A stretch of DNA of 64,000 nucleotides from Aquimarina amphilecti (GTDB taxonomy: Bacteria; Bacteroidota; Bacteroidia; Flavobacteriales; Flavobacteriaceae): the NCBI RefSeq assembly GCF_900109375.1, contig NZ_FOAB01000006.1:1-64000 (forward strand), given 5' to 3'. The notes below the pieces were generated by a model. The model searched no databases. It was given only the letters and a program-made list of their open reading frames with translations, and was not told where the DNA came from. Positions 55,004 to 63,163 of this stretch are shown one piece after another. The translations under genes were made by a program, and so were the position numbers. Positions within the stretch are counted from its first letter, which is position 1. Each line of letters opens with the position of its first letter.

Positions 55004-56149
55004 ATGTACGTTACTTTAGAATATTATGTTACGGCAATAGTTTGCTTGATTACTGCTTTTGTAATTCATAGAATTTATTATAAAGAGAAAGTAAAGAACC
55101 AGACTTCTATATCAATTAGTGGTATTAAATGGTTTGGTTTTGCGATTTTTTTGTGGGGGTTTGGTGCTCTAATGAATATAATACTGGTTCAGTTAGTTGA
55201 TATTGAAAAGACTAATAAGATTGTTATTTACCTTGGAGTATTTATTTCTTTAACTAACTCATTAAGTATATTACTTTCTTTGCCATCTATAGAGCATCAG
55301 AGAGAGCGTAATATTATGGTCAGATTAGTGCAGCGTTTTTCTGAGAAAGAGTTTGTAACTCTTTTTAGTGGAGTCTTACTAATGATTGCCTTTGTCTTTA
55401 TCGTTGCTTCCTATAGTAATACAGAGATTAGTAATAATTTTATATGGCTTATAGATATTCCGATTTCACTAATCGTTGCATTTGCATTGTTAAACGAATT
55501 GAGCAAAGCTTTTGCAAATCGGGCCATGAAATTTATGGTAGTACCTTGTTTTTTATTGTTTGTACTTATAGTAATCGCAGTAACCCATAGAATCATTCCA
55601 CAGGATAAAATGTTAGGGTATATCGATCAAGAATTTTGGAGTTTACTTGGAGTAATTACTGGAGTATCATTTAAGTTTTTATTTATTCTATTGTTCTCTA
55701 TTTTGTTATATAGTTGGAAATTTCTTTCAGAAAAAGAATTGAAACAAACAGAATTAGAAATCCTTACAACCAAAAAGGAAGAACTATTAAATCAGAATCA
55801 AAAACTGGTAATAGCTAACGAGAGTCACTTAGATACAATAACTACATTACAAAGACGCTTGAAAGAAAATGAACTTAAAATTAGCTCATTAGAAGAATCT
55901 ACAAGAATTGCATTATCCGATAGACAAAAAGAAGTATTGGGAAATCTTGGTATTTGCGGAAGTAGTAAATCGTATACAGAAATTGCGGAGGCTATGAACA
56001 TAAGTTTGGATGGTTTCCAAACTCATATTTACCAGATTAAAAAAGTGCTTAAAATTAGTGGAGCAGATGGAAAAGAACAATTAATAACATTTGCCAAAAC
56101 TAATGAACTACTAAAATATGCTAGCATTCAGCATAAAAGTACTGATTAA
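55004..56149 (+). CDS. Seven-TM membrane protein with C-terminal HTH domain
   Basis: The protein has 381 residues. Seven hydrophobic helices can be counted in the first 245 residues (for example GFAIFLWGFGALMNIILV, FLLFVLIVIAVTH and FLFILLFSILLYSW). A coiled coil follows (about 246-300: EKELKQTELEILTTKKEELL and onward). The last 75 residues are a winged or LuxR-like HTH: LSDRQKEVLGNLGICGSSKS, then YTEIAEAMNISLDGFQTHIY and QIKKVLKISG. This is the layout of a one-component, membrane-tethered transcription factor. It is encoded just after an Lrp/AsnC gene and just ahead of an amino acid symporter. Its signal is unknown. Confidence 0.8.
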   Translation: MYVTLEYYVTAIVCLITAFVIHRIYYKEKVKNQTSISISGIKWFGFAIFLWGFGALMNIILVQLVDIEKTNKIVIYLGVFISLTNSLSILLSLPSIEHQRERNIMVRLVQRFSEKEFVTLFSGVLLMIAFVFIVASYSNTEISNNFIWLIDIPISLIVAFALLNELSKAFANRAMKFMVVPCFLLFVLIVIAVTHRIIPQDKMLGYIDQEFWSLLGVITGVSFKFLFILLFSILLYSWKFLSEKELKQTELEILTTKKEELLNQNQKLVIANESHLDTITTLQRRLKENELKISSLEESTRIALSDRQKEVLGNLGICGSSKSYTEIAEAMNISLDGFQTHIYQIKKVLKISGADGKEQLITFAKTNELLKYASIQHKSTD

Positions 56150-56250
56150 GTACATGCTTAAGCATTCTAAGTTTTTAATTTCATCACTGCGTAATCTTTT
56201 GTGATAATCTGTTTTGTGTAATCTTCGTCCGGAATCAAAATATTCGGAAA

Positions 56251-57849
56251 ATGAAGAAAATTATAGCAGTATGTATTTCTCTTTTATCATATGCATACAC
56301 TAATGCGCAAGAAAAATTAGAGAGCACTATTGATCAAAACATTAATGAAGGTTTTAAAAATGCCACAGATTGGTTTGTGGATGCAATTTTTGCTGAAATT
56401 CCAATTACTTCCCAAGTTGGAGTGCCATGGGTTCTGGTCGTTCTGTTGTTAGGAGCTTCTTATTTTACTATTTATTTTAAGGGCATTAATTTTAGAAATT
56501 TTTGGACTTCGATAAATATTGTTAGAGGCAAATATGATGATCTCGAATCCTCAGATACATTAGAAGTCTCGGAGTCCGTTCATACAAAAGATGGAGATCA
56601 ACCTGATACGATTAGGGTAGAAGGTGAAATAGGGGAGGTAAGTCATTTTCAAGCCTTAACTGCCGCTTTATCTGCCACGGTTGGTTTGGGTAATGTAGCA
56701 GGTGTTGCTATTGCATTATCTATTGGAGGAGCTGGAGCAACATTTTGGATGATCTTAGTTGGTTTTTTAGGAATGGCATCCAAATTTGTAGAATGTACAC
56801 TTGGGGTTGCATATAGAGAAGTTGATGAAAATGGTACTGTTTATGGCGGGCCAATGTATTATTTGAGTAAAGGTTTAAAAGAAAAGGGATTCACCAATCT
56901 CGGAAAGGTCTTAGCAGTAATTTTTGCAATTATGTGTGTAGGAGGGTCTTTTGGTGGTGGAAATATGTTTCAGGCTAATCAGGCTTTTAAGTTATTTGAA
57001 CATGTAACTGGTGCGGAGAATAGTTTTATTTACGGAAAAGGATGGTTATTTGGATTGGTGATGGCTATTCTAGTGGCTATTGTAATTATTGGGGGAATAA
57101 AGAAGATAGCTAAAGTAACTGATAAGATAGTACCATCTATGGTAGTTTTGTATGTAGTAGCTGTGGTCACGGTTATATCTATTAACTATAAAGTGATACC
57201 AGAAGCTATTTATGCTATTATAAATGGAGCTTTTAGTCGAGAAGGCATTACAGGTGGAATGGTAGGGGTTATGATTCAAGGATTTAGGAGAGCTGCTTTT
57301 TCTAATGAAGCGGGAATAGGATCAGCTTCTATTGCACATTCAGCAGTTAAAACAAAGTACGCAGCGAGCGAAGGTTTAGTAGCCTTATTAGAACCTTTTA
57401 TAGATACTGTAGTAATTTGTACCATGACAGCTATTGTTCTAATTATTACAGGTCAAATTCAAGTAGGAACAGAAATTTCTGATGAGCAAGGTGTTTTACT
57501 TACTGCTAACGCCTTAGAGAGCGGTATTTCGTGGTTTCCTTATGTTTTAAGTTTTGCTGTAACGTTATTTGCTTTTTCATCTATGATCTCATGGTCATAT
57601 TACGGTTATCAGGCTTGGTCATATCTATTCGGAAGAAGAAAATATGTAGAATATATATATAAGAGTATATTTTGTATTTGTGTAATTATTGGTTCGGCAG
57701 CGAGTTTAACAGCCGTAACTGATTTTTCGGATGCAATGATTTTTTCTATGCTTGTACCTAATATGATAGGACTATTTTTGATGGCACCAAGAGTAGCAAA
57801 AGAGTTGAAGAAATATAAAAAAGCTATTTCCGATAATAAATTGACTTAA
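56251..57849 (+). CDS. Alanine/glycine:cation symporter family transporter
   Basis: The protein has 532 residues with about eleven membrane helices. AGCS signatures are present: GNVAGVAIALSIGGAGATFW, GMASKFVECTLGVAYREVDE, GGSFGGGNMFQANQAF, and RRAAFSNEAGIGSASIAHSA. An N-terminal signal-like stretch (MKKIIAVCISLLSYAYTNAQ) and a long periplasmic segment precede the first core helix. It should import alanine or glycine with Na+ or H+. The two regulators upstream may control it (inference). The gene ends 58 bases before the first structured RNA copy. Confidence 0.93.
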   Translation: MKKIIAVCISLLSYAYTNAQEKLESTIDQNINEGFKNATDWFVDAIFAEIPITSQVGVPWVLVVLLLGASYFTIYFKGINFRNFWTSINIVRGKYDDLESSDTLEVSESVHTKDGDQPDTIRVEGEIGEVSHFQALTAALSATVGLGNVAGVAIALSIGGAGATFWMILVGFLGMASKFVECTLGVAYREVDENGTVYGGPMYYLSKGLKEKGFTNLGKVLAVIFAIMCVGGSFGGGNMFQANQAFKLFEHVTGAENSFIYGKGWLFGLVMAILVAIVIIGGIKKIAKVTDKIVPSMVVLYVVAVVTVISINYKVIPEAIYAIINGAFSREGITGGMVGVMIQGFRRAAFSNEAGIGSASIAHSAVKTKYAASEGLVALLEPFIDTVVICTMTAIVLIITGQIQVGTEISDEQGVLLTANALESGISWFPYVLSFAVTLFAFSSMISWSYYGYQAWSYLFGRRKYVEYIYKSIFCICVIIGSAASLTAVTDFSDAMIFSMLVPNMIGLFLMAPRVAKELKKYKKAISDNKLT

Positions 57850-57906
57850 GACCTATGGTTTAGGTATTTTGGCATAAGATTTGATATTATATAAGTGTAT
57901 AGAATT

Positions 57907-58002
57907 TATCAAAATCTTGTGTGAGGACATTGGTTCTGAGGAACTAAAGATAGTACGGGAAAAGGATAAGAAAAACGCTCGAGTAAAACTCTGAGCGTTT
58001 TT
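57907..58002 (+). ncRNA. Structured RNA family, copy 1
   Basis: The segment carries GTGTGAGGACATT (57919-57931), the hairpin GTTC-TGAG-GAAC (57933-57944) and CTAAAGATAGTACG (57944-57957). The outer segments TATC / GATA and TCTT / GGGA can pair as a basal stem. The rho-independent terminator AAAAACGCTC / GAGCGTTTTT (57971-57980 / 57993-58002) follows. Compared with copies 2 and 3, hairpin bases differ but pairing is kept. It lies 58 bases after the symporter stop and 42 before the mscS start, so it could be an independent RNA, a 3' UTR product or an attenuator. Confidence 0.7.
57971..58002 (+). terminator. Terminator of RNA copy 1 / symporter gene
   Basis: A perfect 10-bp stem (AAAAACGCTC / GAGCGTTTTT) with a 12-base loop is followed by TTT. 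Confidence 0.85.
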
Positions 58003-58043
58003 TTATTTTATTTTTCTATTTTAGAGATTATAAAAATCTAACC

Positions 58044-58862
58044 ATGGAAAAATTATACGAATATTTTGAAATAGCCATTGATAAAGTTGTTTTTTTTGCT
58101 CCAAGAATTATTGGAGCCGCTTTGGTATTTTGGATAGGGTTTAAAATTATCAAAAAAATACTACAACTTTTAGATAAGACATTAGAGAAAACAGGCATTT
58201 CAGATACGATGCGTCCTTTTCTGTTATCAATTATATCAGTAATTCTAAAAATAGCGGTCATTTTTGCAATCGTTACAATTCTAGGAGTAGATCTATCCGG
58301 TTTATTAGCTATTCTTGCTGCAGTTGGATTTGCTATAGGAATGTCTTTGCAAGGTAGTTTAGGTAATTTTGCTTCAGGGATTTTAATTATGTTCCTAAAG
58401 CCGTATGAAGCTGGAGATTGGATTCAGGTTGGTGATTCCTTTGGAAAAGTAGAGGAAATAGGTATTTTTAGTACTGTAGTGATAACTCCAGGAGATAAGG
58501 TTCTAATTATTCCTAATGCTAAAATAACCGATGATGTTGTTGCGAATTATTCCAAAAAAGGAGTTGTAAGATTAGAGATTGGTGTTACGATGCCTTATAA
58601 TGAAGATTTTTCAAAAGTCAAACGAGTAATTGAAAATGCAATAGCGCCAATCGATAAAATTCTGGATAACCCTAAAACAGAAATAGGGATCGAAAATTTC
58701 GATTCTCATAATATTTTAATAGCTGTTAGACCTTATGTAAAGCCTGATGATTTTTGGGAGGTAACTTTTATGACTCATCAAGAGATTAAAAAAGCTTTTA
58801 GTGAGCACGATATAAAAGTGGCATACTCAGAAGGTGTAGAATTGGGAAGCATTGGAGTATAA
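58044..58862 (+). CDS. MscS-type mechanosensitive channel
   Basis: The protein has 272 residues and the small, E. coli MscS-like architecture: three N-terminal helices, with the pore helix LAAVGFAIGMSLQGSLGNFASG (about residues 91-112) containing the Gly/Ala-rich packing face. The beta domain follows (AGDWIQVGDSFGKVEEIGIF, VLIIPNAKITDDVVANYSKKG) and then the C-terminal alpha/beta domain. It releases solutes after osmotic down-shock. It lies downstream of structured RNA copy 1 and its terminator; whether that RNA acts on it is not known. Confidence 0.95.
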   Translation: MEKLYEYFEIAIDKVVFFAPRIIGAALVFWIGFKIIKKILQLLDKTLEKTGISDTMRPFLLSIISVILKIAVIFAIVTILGVDLSGLLAILAAVGFAIGMSLQGSLGNFASGILIMFLKPYEAGDWIQVGDSFGKVEEIGIFSTVVITPGDKVLIIPNAKITDDVVANYSKKGVVRLEIGVTMPYNEDFSKVKRVIENAIAPIDKILDNPKTEIGIENFDSHNILIAVRPYVKPDDFWEVTFMTHQEIKKAFSEHDIKVAYSEGVELGSIGV

Positions 58863-58942
58863 TTTATAAACACATGTTTTATACAAAAATAGTGTAAGTG
58901 GCATTTTTTTTGTAGCTATTATTTTAGTTAAAATTTTCACCT

Positions 58943-60361
58943 ATGAAATTCATCTCTATCCGGAGCATACTATTTTTTGTATTTATATGCTCTATAACGT
59001 GTTCTTATTCGCAAAATACTTTAAGACTTAAAAAAGGTGAGGTTATAGATTCTCTTAAAGTGCCTTCGAGTAAAGGGATTTATAGTATCTATTTACCAAA
59101 ATCATTTGATCTAAATAGCGGGTGGCCAGTACTTTTTGGATTTGATAGTGCCAGGAATCAAAACGCTCTTACGAACACTTTTAAGAAATCTGCAGAAGAG
59201 TTTGGGTATATAGTAGTGGTTTCTGATTATGGAGAAAGCCTTAGTTCTGAGGATAAATCGAGTTATATATCACTTTTTATCAAACATATTGTTTCTCTTT
59301 TTCCAATTCAGAATAAAAGAATGTATGTTTTTGGGACAGGAAAAGATGCTCCGCTTAATACTTCTCTACCTTTATTATATGAGCAATTTGAAGGTGTAAT
59401 AGCGATAGGTAATAGTTATAATTATAGTCAAAAGTTGAATCGAAATAATTACTTCTCTTACGTTGGAATGGTTGGAAATAAGAATTTTAGATCTTTAGAT
59501 TTTGAGGATACCAATAAATATCTTAGAAAAAAAGGTGCAGTTTCAGAAGTTTATGTTTTCAATGGTAATGAAGAGCTCCCGCCTCCAAATATAATAGCAA
59601 AAGCTTTACCACATTTTACAATGGCTGCAATGGCAAAAGGAACTATTCCTAAGGATTCCATTTGGATAGAAAACAGATATCAAAAAGATCGAGAATTAGT
59701 TTCTTTATTGAAAGAAGAAAAAAAGTATCTACAGGCTTATGATGAGTTAACTAAAATGAGAAGTAGGTATCGATTATTTCTTAATGTGGATAATCTTAAA
59801 GAAGAGCAGAAGGAAATTAGAAAAGTTGATGACTACAAAAAAGAAAGAAGATTAAGATCAAAATACCAAAATCAGGAAATATTTTTAAGACAATCATTAT
59901 TTTTTTCTATGGAAGAAGACATAGAGCTTAATCAATATGGCAATCTTGGATGGTGGCAATATAAGATTGGTGAACTAGAAAAGATACATAAGAATAAGGA
60001 GATATATGCCAGTAATATGGTAATAAGAATAAAAGGTTTTCTGAAAAACGTTTTGTCGGATTATAAAAAAGAAGTTATTAATTATAAAAAGGAAGAAGAC
60101 AGAAAAATATTCTTAAATATATTAAGTACAATAGTTGATAAAAATGATTTTGAATCCTATCGTAATATTATTTCATTAAGCACAATAGATAATGATAACG
60201 AAACAGCGTTGTTTTATTTAGAAAAGATGCTTCAGCAAGGATATAAGGATATTGATAAGCTTTATGCTATCGAAGGAACTTTAGCATTGAGGGTTTCAAA
60301 AGAATATAATGGTATTATCAAACAATATTTGGGGACTTCAAAGTATTTCAATTTTGACTAA
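58943..60361 (+). CDS. Exported hydrolase-like protein lacking catalytic residues
   Basis: The protein has 472 residues with a signal peptide (ending SITCSYSQ). It is a clear paralogue of the product of 52856-54031: EVIDSLKVPSSKGIYSIYLPK matches IIDSILVSDKNKETFAMYLPS in position, and the EFGYIVVVSDYG, NYFSYVGMVGNKN and GWWQYKIGELEKI blocks also match. But the nucleophile elbow has become FGTGKDAP instead of SGFSGGS, and the His segment YDGNHSW has become FNGNEEL. So the usual Ser and His are absent. It is probably a pseudo-enzyme with a binding or regulatory role. The helical C-terminal part is longer than in the paralogue. Confidence 0.75.
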   Translation: MKFISIRSILFFVFICSITCSYSQNTLRLKKGEVIDSLKVPSSKGIYSIYLPKSFDLNSGWPVLFGFDSARNQNALTNTFKKSAEEFGYIVVVSDYGESLSSEDKSSYISLFIKHIVSLFPIQNKRMYVFGTGKDAPLNTSLPLLYEQFEGVIAIGNSYNYSQKLNRNNYFSYVGMVGNKNFRSLDFEDTNKYLRKKGAVSEVYVFNGNEELPPPNIIAKALPHFTMAAMAKGTIPKDSIWIENRYQKDRELVSLLKEEKKYLQAYDELTKMRSRYRLFLNVDNLKEEQKEIRKVDDYKKERRLRSKYQNQEIFLRQSLFFSMEEDIELNQYGNLGWWQYKIGELEKIHKNKEIYASNMVIRIKGFLKNVLSDYKKEVINYKKEEDRKIFLNILSTIVDKNDFESYRNIISLSTIDNDNETALFYLEKMLQQGYKDIDKLYAIEGTLALRVSKEYNGIIKQYLGTSKYFNFD

Positions 60362-60521
60362 AACATAAGTTATTACGCACTTTAACGATAGTAATAAACA
60401 CTTAATCGATATTTTGTTAATAACTTTTTTTTGAATTACGGTTTTGAAGTAAAAATTCATATATCTTTATAACACGTAAAATATGAACGGTGTGTATTGT
60501 AGAAATTAACATATCAAGAAA

Positions 60522-60557
60522 TATGACGATATGGATTTGAAATTTTAATTTGGAATA
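60522..60557 (+). promoter_or_regulatory. Promoter-like block upstream of RNA copy 2
   Basis: This 36-base block (TATGACGATATGGATTT... ending TGGAATA) is repeated at 60904-60939 with only two differences. It contains TTAATTTGG, which resembles the Bacteroidetes -7 box. Nine bases upstream both copies also share AATTAACAT. Transcription would start roughly at the RNA basal stem. Confidence 0.5.
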
Positions 60558-60563
60558 TGCATT

Positions 60564-60672
60564 GGGATAAATTAAGTGTGAGGACATTAGTCTAAAGACC
60601 CCGAATCTAAAAACTAAAGAGAGTACGTAATTTGCCCCGTATGAAAAAGCGATCTTGAAAAAGATCGCTTTT
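60564..60672 (+). ncRNA. Structured RNA family, copy 2
   Basis: The RNA begins with the 5' basal strand GGGATAAATTA (60564-60574), which pairs with TAATTTGCCCC (60628-60638) at 10 of 11 positions. Inside are GTGTGAGGACATTAG (60576-60590), a hairpin with GTC / GAC and a TAAA loop, and CTAAAGAGAGTACG (60614-60627). The terminator AAAAGCGATCTT / AAGATCGCTTTT with a GAAA loop ends it at 60672. No ORF overlaps it. It sits alone in a 718-base gap, so it is most simply a free small RNA of roughly 110 bases. Confidence 0.78.
60645..60672 (+). terminator. Terminator of RNA copy 2
   Basis: A perfect 12-bp stem with a GAAA tetraloop is followed by TCTTTTTT. Confidence 0.88.
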
Positions 60673-60903
60673 CTTTTTTAACAGATTTTTTTAAAAGGAT
60701 AAAGGGGGAGAATTACTGTGTAAAATAAAACTTTAATCAGTTTTTATTGATGACAAAACCTTTGATAAATACATTTTTTGTGTATTTCATCGATTTTTAT
60801 TGTTTTTTATCGTTAAAAATTTTGTGTTAACAATTTTTTTACAATATATTTACGTGTGCTTAAAAACATTTCGATGTATGGCCAGAATTAACATTTTAAA
60901 TTG

Positions 60904-60939
60904 TATGACGATATGGATTTAAAATTTTAGTTTGGAATA
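60904..60939 (+). promoter_or_regulatory. Promoter-like block upstream of RNA copy 3
   Basis: Identical to the block at 60522-60557 at 34 of 36 positions, with TTAGTTTGG in the -7-like position and the same AATTAACAT nine bases upstream. The conserved placement suggests a shared promoter and possibly shared control. Confidence 0.5.
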
Positions 60940-60943
60940 CATC

Positions 60944-61055
60944 AGGGCCTATTAGGTGTGAGGACATTAGTCTGAAAGACCCCAAATCTTGAAGCTAAAG
61001 AGAGTACGTAATTAGCCCTAAAATTGATGAAAGCGTTCCTTAGTAGGAGCGCTTT
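60944..61055 (+). ncRNA. Structured RNA family, copy 3
   Basis: The basal stem is AGGGC (60944-60948) with GCCCT (61015-61019), and ATTA (60951-60954) with TAAT (61009-61012). The core has GTGTGAGGACATTAG (60956-60970), the hairpin GTCT-GAA-AGAC (60970-60980) and CTAAAGAGAGTACG (60995-61008). The terminator AAAGCGTTCCT / AGGAGCGCTTT (61030-61040 / 61045-61055, one G-U pair) ends it. The next gene is on the opposite strand, so this copy cannot be a leader of a downstream gene. Confidence 0.78.
61030..61055 (+). terminator. Terminator of RNA copy 3
   Basis: An 11-bp stem with one G-U pair and a TAGT loop is followed by TATATTTTTT. It may also serve the convergent DJ-1/PfpI gene on the minus strand. 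Confidence 0.8.
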
Positions 61056-61079
61056 TATATTTTTTGTGATGATCTATAA

Positions 61080-61844
61080 CTATTTCGAGATTATTAAATG
61101 AGGAACATCATCTAGTTTCCAGTCAATTACAAGTCCGCCCGCTAGAGATTGTGCGATCTCTGCTCCATATAAATGCTCACACAGGTATAAAGCTGCCTCA
61201 AAACTTTTGGCACCACCAGCAGAAGTAATGTATTTTCCATCATGAACAAACAAGATTTCTTTTCTAATATCTAAATCAGGAAACATTTCTCTCATTTTAT
61301 CAATATCACTAGGGAAAGTTGTCGAAACTATATTATTTAACGCTCCTGCTTTCGCTAATACAAAAGCGCCATCACAATGAGAAGTCATATACAAGGCAGT
61401 TTGATTCACTTTTTTTACAAAATCTATCATTGCTGTATCTTCTAGATCTGTATCAAGATGATGTTCTGCGCTTGGTATTACAAGAATATCAATTTTAGGT
61501 AATACATCTTTTAAATAATTATAATCAGGGATTATTTTTACACCTTCAAAAGTAGTAATTGGGTCATCTGTATTAGCAACTGTAAAAACATTCATTTGCT
61601 TTATGTTTTCACGATATTGAGTGTGTTGAAAAATATCAAAAGGAGCTGTGAATTCGGTGTTGTAAGTACCATTCATCAATAAAAAAGCTACATTATAACG
61701 GTTTGGCACTAGTTTTGGAAATATTTTTTTCTTCTCTAATTTTGTTGCCTGTTCTTTCTCGTTTAGAATATTTTTTTCTTCTTTCTTTTCTTGACAACTA
61801 ATTATTATTGCAGATAGAAAAACTGTGTATAATATCTTTCTCAT
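61080..61844 (-). CDS. DJ-1/PfpI family lipoprotein
   Basis: The protein has 254 residues with a lipobox (MRKILYTVFLSAIIISCQ, Cys17) and a Lys/Glu-rich linker. The DJ-1/PfpI fold follows: VAFLLMNGTYNTEFTAPFDI near residues 49-68, IDILVIPSAEHH, and the nucleophile elbow MTSHCDGAFVLAKAG with Cys about 157. SAGGAKSFEAALYLCEHLYG is typical of the GATase1-like domains in AraC-type regulators, here without the HTH part. Lipid anchoring in the envelope is unusual for a DJ-1 protein. It starts 10 bases after the MFS gene ends, so the two form an operon. Confidence 0.88.
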   Translation of the reverse strand: MRKILYTVFLSAIIISCQEKKEEKNILNEKEQATKLEKKKIFPKLVPNRYNVAFLLMNGTYNTEFTAPFDIFQHTQYRENIKQMNVFTVANTDDPITTFEGVKIIPDYNYLKDVLPKIDILVIPSAEHHLDTDLEDTAMIDFVKKVNQTALYMTSHCDGAFVLAKAGALNNIVSTTFPSDIDKMREMFPDLDIRKEILFVHDGKYITSAGGAKSFEAALYLCEHLYGAEIAQSLAGGLVIDWKLDDVPHLIISK

Positions 61845-61854
61845 AATTTATTTC

Positions 61855-63084
61855 TTAAACAGATTTTAATTCTTTTGAAGTATTCTCTTTATTGACCTTT
61901 TGCTTTACAACAAACAATAAAAATATTCCAACCATGGAAATGATAGTCATTAATACCCAAGTGTTGTTATAACCATATTGATTTATAAATTGCATTCCTG
62001 AATTATGGCCAAATATATGAGCAAAGGAAAAAGACATACTGTATAGCCCCATATAGGCACCTTGTCTTCCTTTTTTTGATCGATCTAAAGCAAAAGCATT
62101 TCCGAATGGAAACGAAATCATTTCTCCAACAGTTGCGATGATCATACCAATAATTACAATCCCCGCCCAGGGAGTTATTATTAATAATATAAAACTAACT
62201 CCGGTTAAGAGAAAACCATTAATTACATTTCCAATTTTTGATAACGAAGTAGATTCTAAATAAGCTATCAATGGCATTTCAAATATAAAAATTAGCACTC
62301 CATTCATAGCCAGTATTAAACCTATATTTCTTTCGGATAAGAAATGGACCTCTTTATAATAAAGAGGAATAGTGGAAAAATATTGGACAAAAATAAATCC
62401 AAATAGAGTAAGTGCTATTAAAAACATTATATACACACTATCACTATAAGCCGGAGTTGGGTTATCTACGATAATTTCTTTGTCAATTATTCTTGCTTTT
62501 TTAGGGTGTAAAGTCTTAATCATGATAATTCCAGCAATAATGCACGTGATTCCATCAACCCAGAACAATCCAGAGTAACCGATTGTGGCAATCATAAGAC
62601 CTCCTAACGCAGGAGCCATAGAGAATCCTAAGTTTATTGCTAATCTAATAAAAGTTAAAGATCTGGTTTTGTTGGCAGGTTTGCTATAAGCACTTAGCGC
62701 AACAAAAAATGCAGGACGAGCGGCATCAGCAACTGCTATTAATACGAAAAAACTAATACAGATACTCCAGAAGCTAGTGAAATATTGAACAACAAAAAAT
62801 GAGAGTCCTGTTAATAGTAAAGAACTTAAGATTACCTTGTAGTAACCTATTGTATCGCTTAATTTTCCTCCTATCCAAGCACCTAATAGAGAACCAAGTC
62901 CATAACTTGTCATTACCCAACCAATCTGACCTAAAGAAAAACATAAATTATCAGACAGGTATAAAGATAAAAAAGGAATGACCATGGCACCCATTCTATT
63001 GATCAATGTAATAAGTGCTAACCACCAAACTTCTTTTGATAACCCAGAAAAAGTGTCAATATAATTACGTAAAAGTTTTTTCAC
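61855..63084 (-). CDS. MFS transporter
   Basis: The protein has 409 residues and about twelve transmembrane helices. The intracellular loop after helix 2 carries the MFS motif in GAWIGGKLSDTIGYYKV. ALSAYSKPANKTRSLTFIRLAINLGFS is the typical helix 4-5 region, and there is a central basic loop (HPKKARIIDKE). It resembles drug or metabolite efflux proteins of the DHA1 group. The substrate is not predictable. It is the first gene of a two-gene operon with the DJ-1/PfpI lipoprotein. Confidence 0.92.
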   Translation of the reverse strand: MKKLLRNYIDTFSGLSKEVWWLALITLINRMGAMVIPFLSLYLSDNLCFSLGQIGWVMTSYGLGSLLGAWIGGKLSDTIGYYKVILSSLLLTGLSFFVVQYFTSFWSICISFFVLIAVADAARPAFFVALSAYSKPANKTRSLTFIRLAINLGFSMAPALGGLMIATIGYSGLFWVDGITCIIAGIIMIKTLHPKKARIIDKEIIVDNPTPAYSDSVYIMFLIALTLFGFIFVQYFSTIPLYYKEVHFLSERNIGLILAMNGVLIFIFEMPLIAYLESTSLSKIGNVINGFLLTGVSFILLIITPWAGIVIIGMIIATVGEMISFPFGNAFALDRSKKGRQGAYMGLYSMSFSFAHIFGHNSGMQFINQYGYNNTWVLMTIISMVGIFLLFVVKQKVNKENTSKELKSV

Positions 63085-63163
63085 GGTAGCTATGGTTAGT
63101 TTTCTAAAAACCCATAAAAGTAACCTTTTGTCGAAAAACTAACTGCAATTTTAGAGAATATTA

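Noticed and set aside
57907-61055. Reading the three RNA copies as a mobile repeat or CRISPR-like array
   Set aside because: They have different flanks, no terminal inverted repeats or target duplications, no regular spacing, and their differences keep base pairing.
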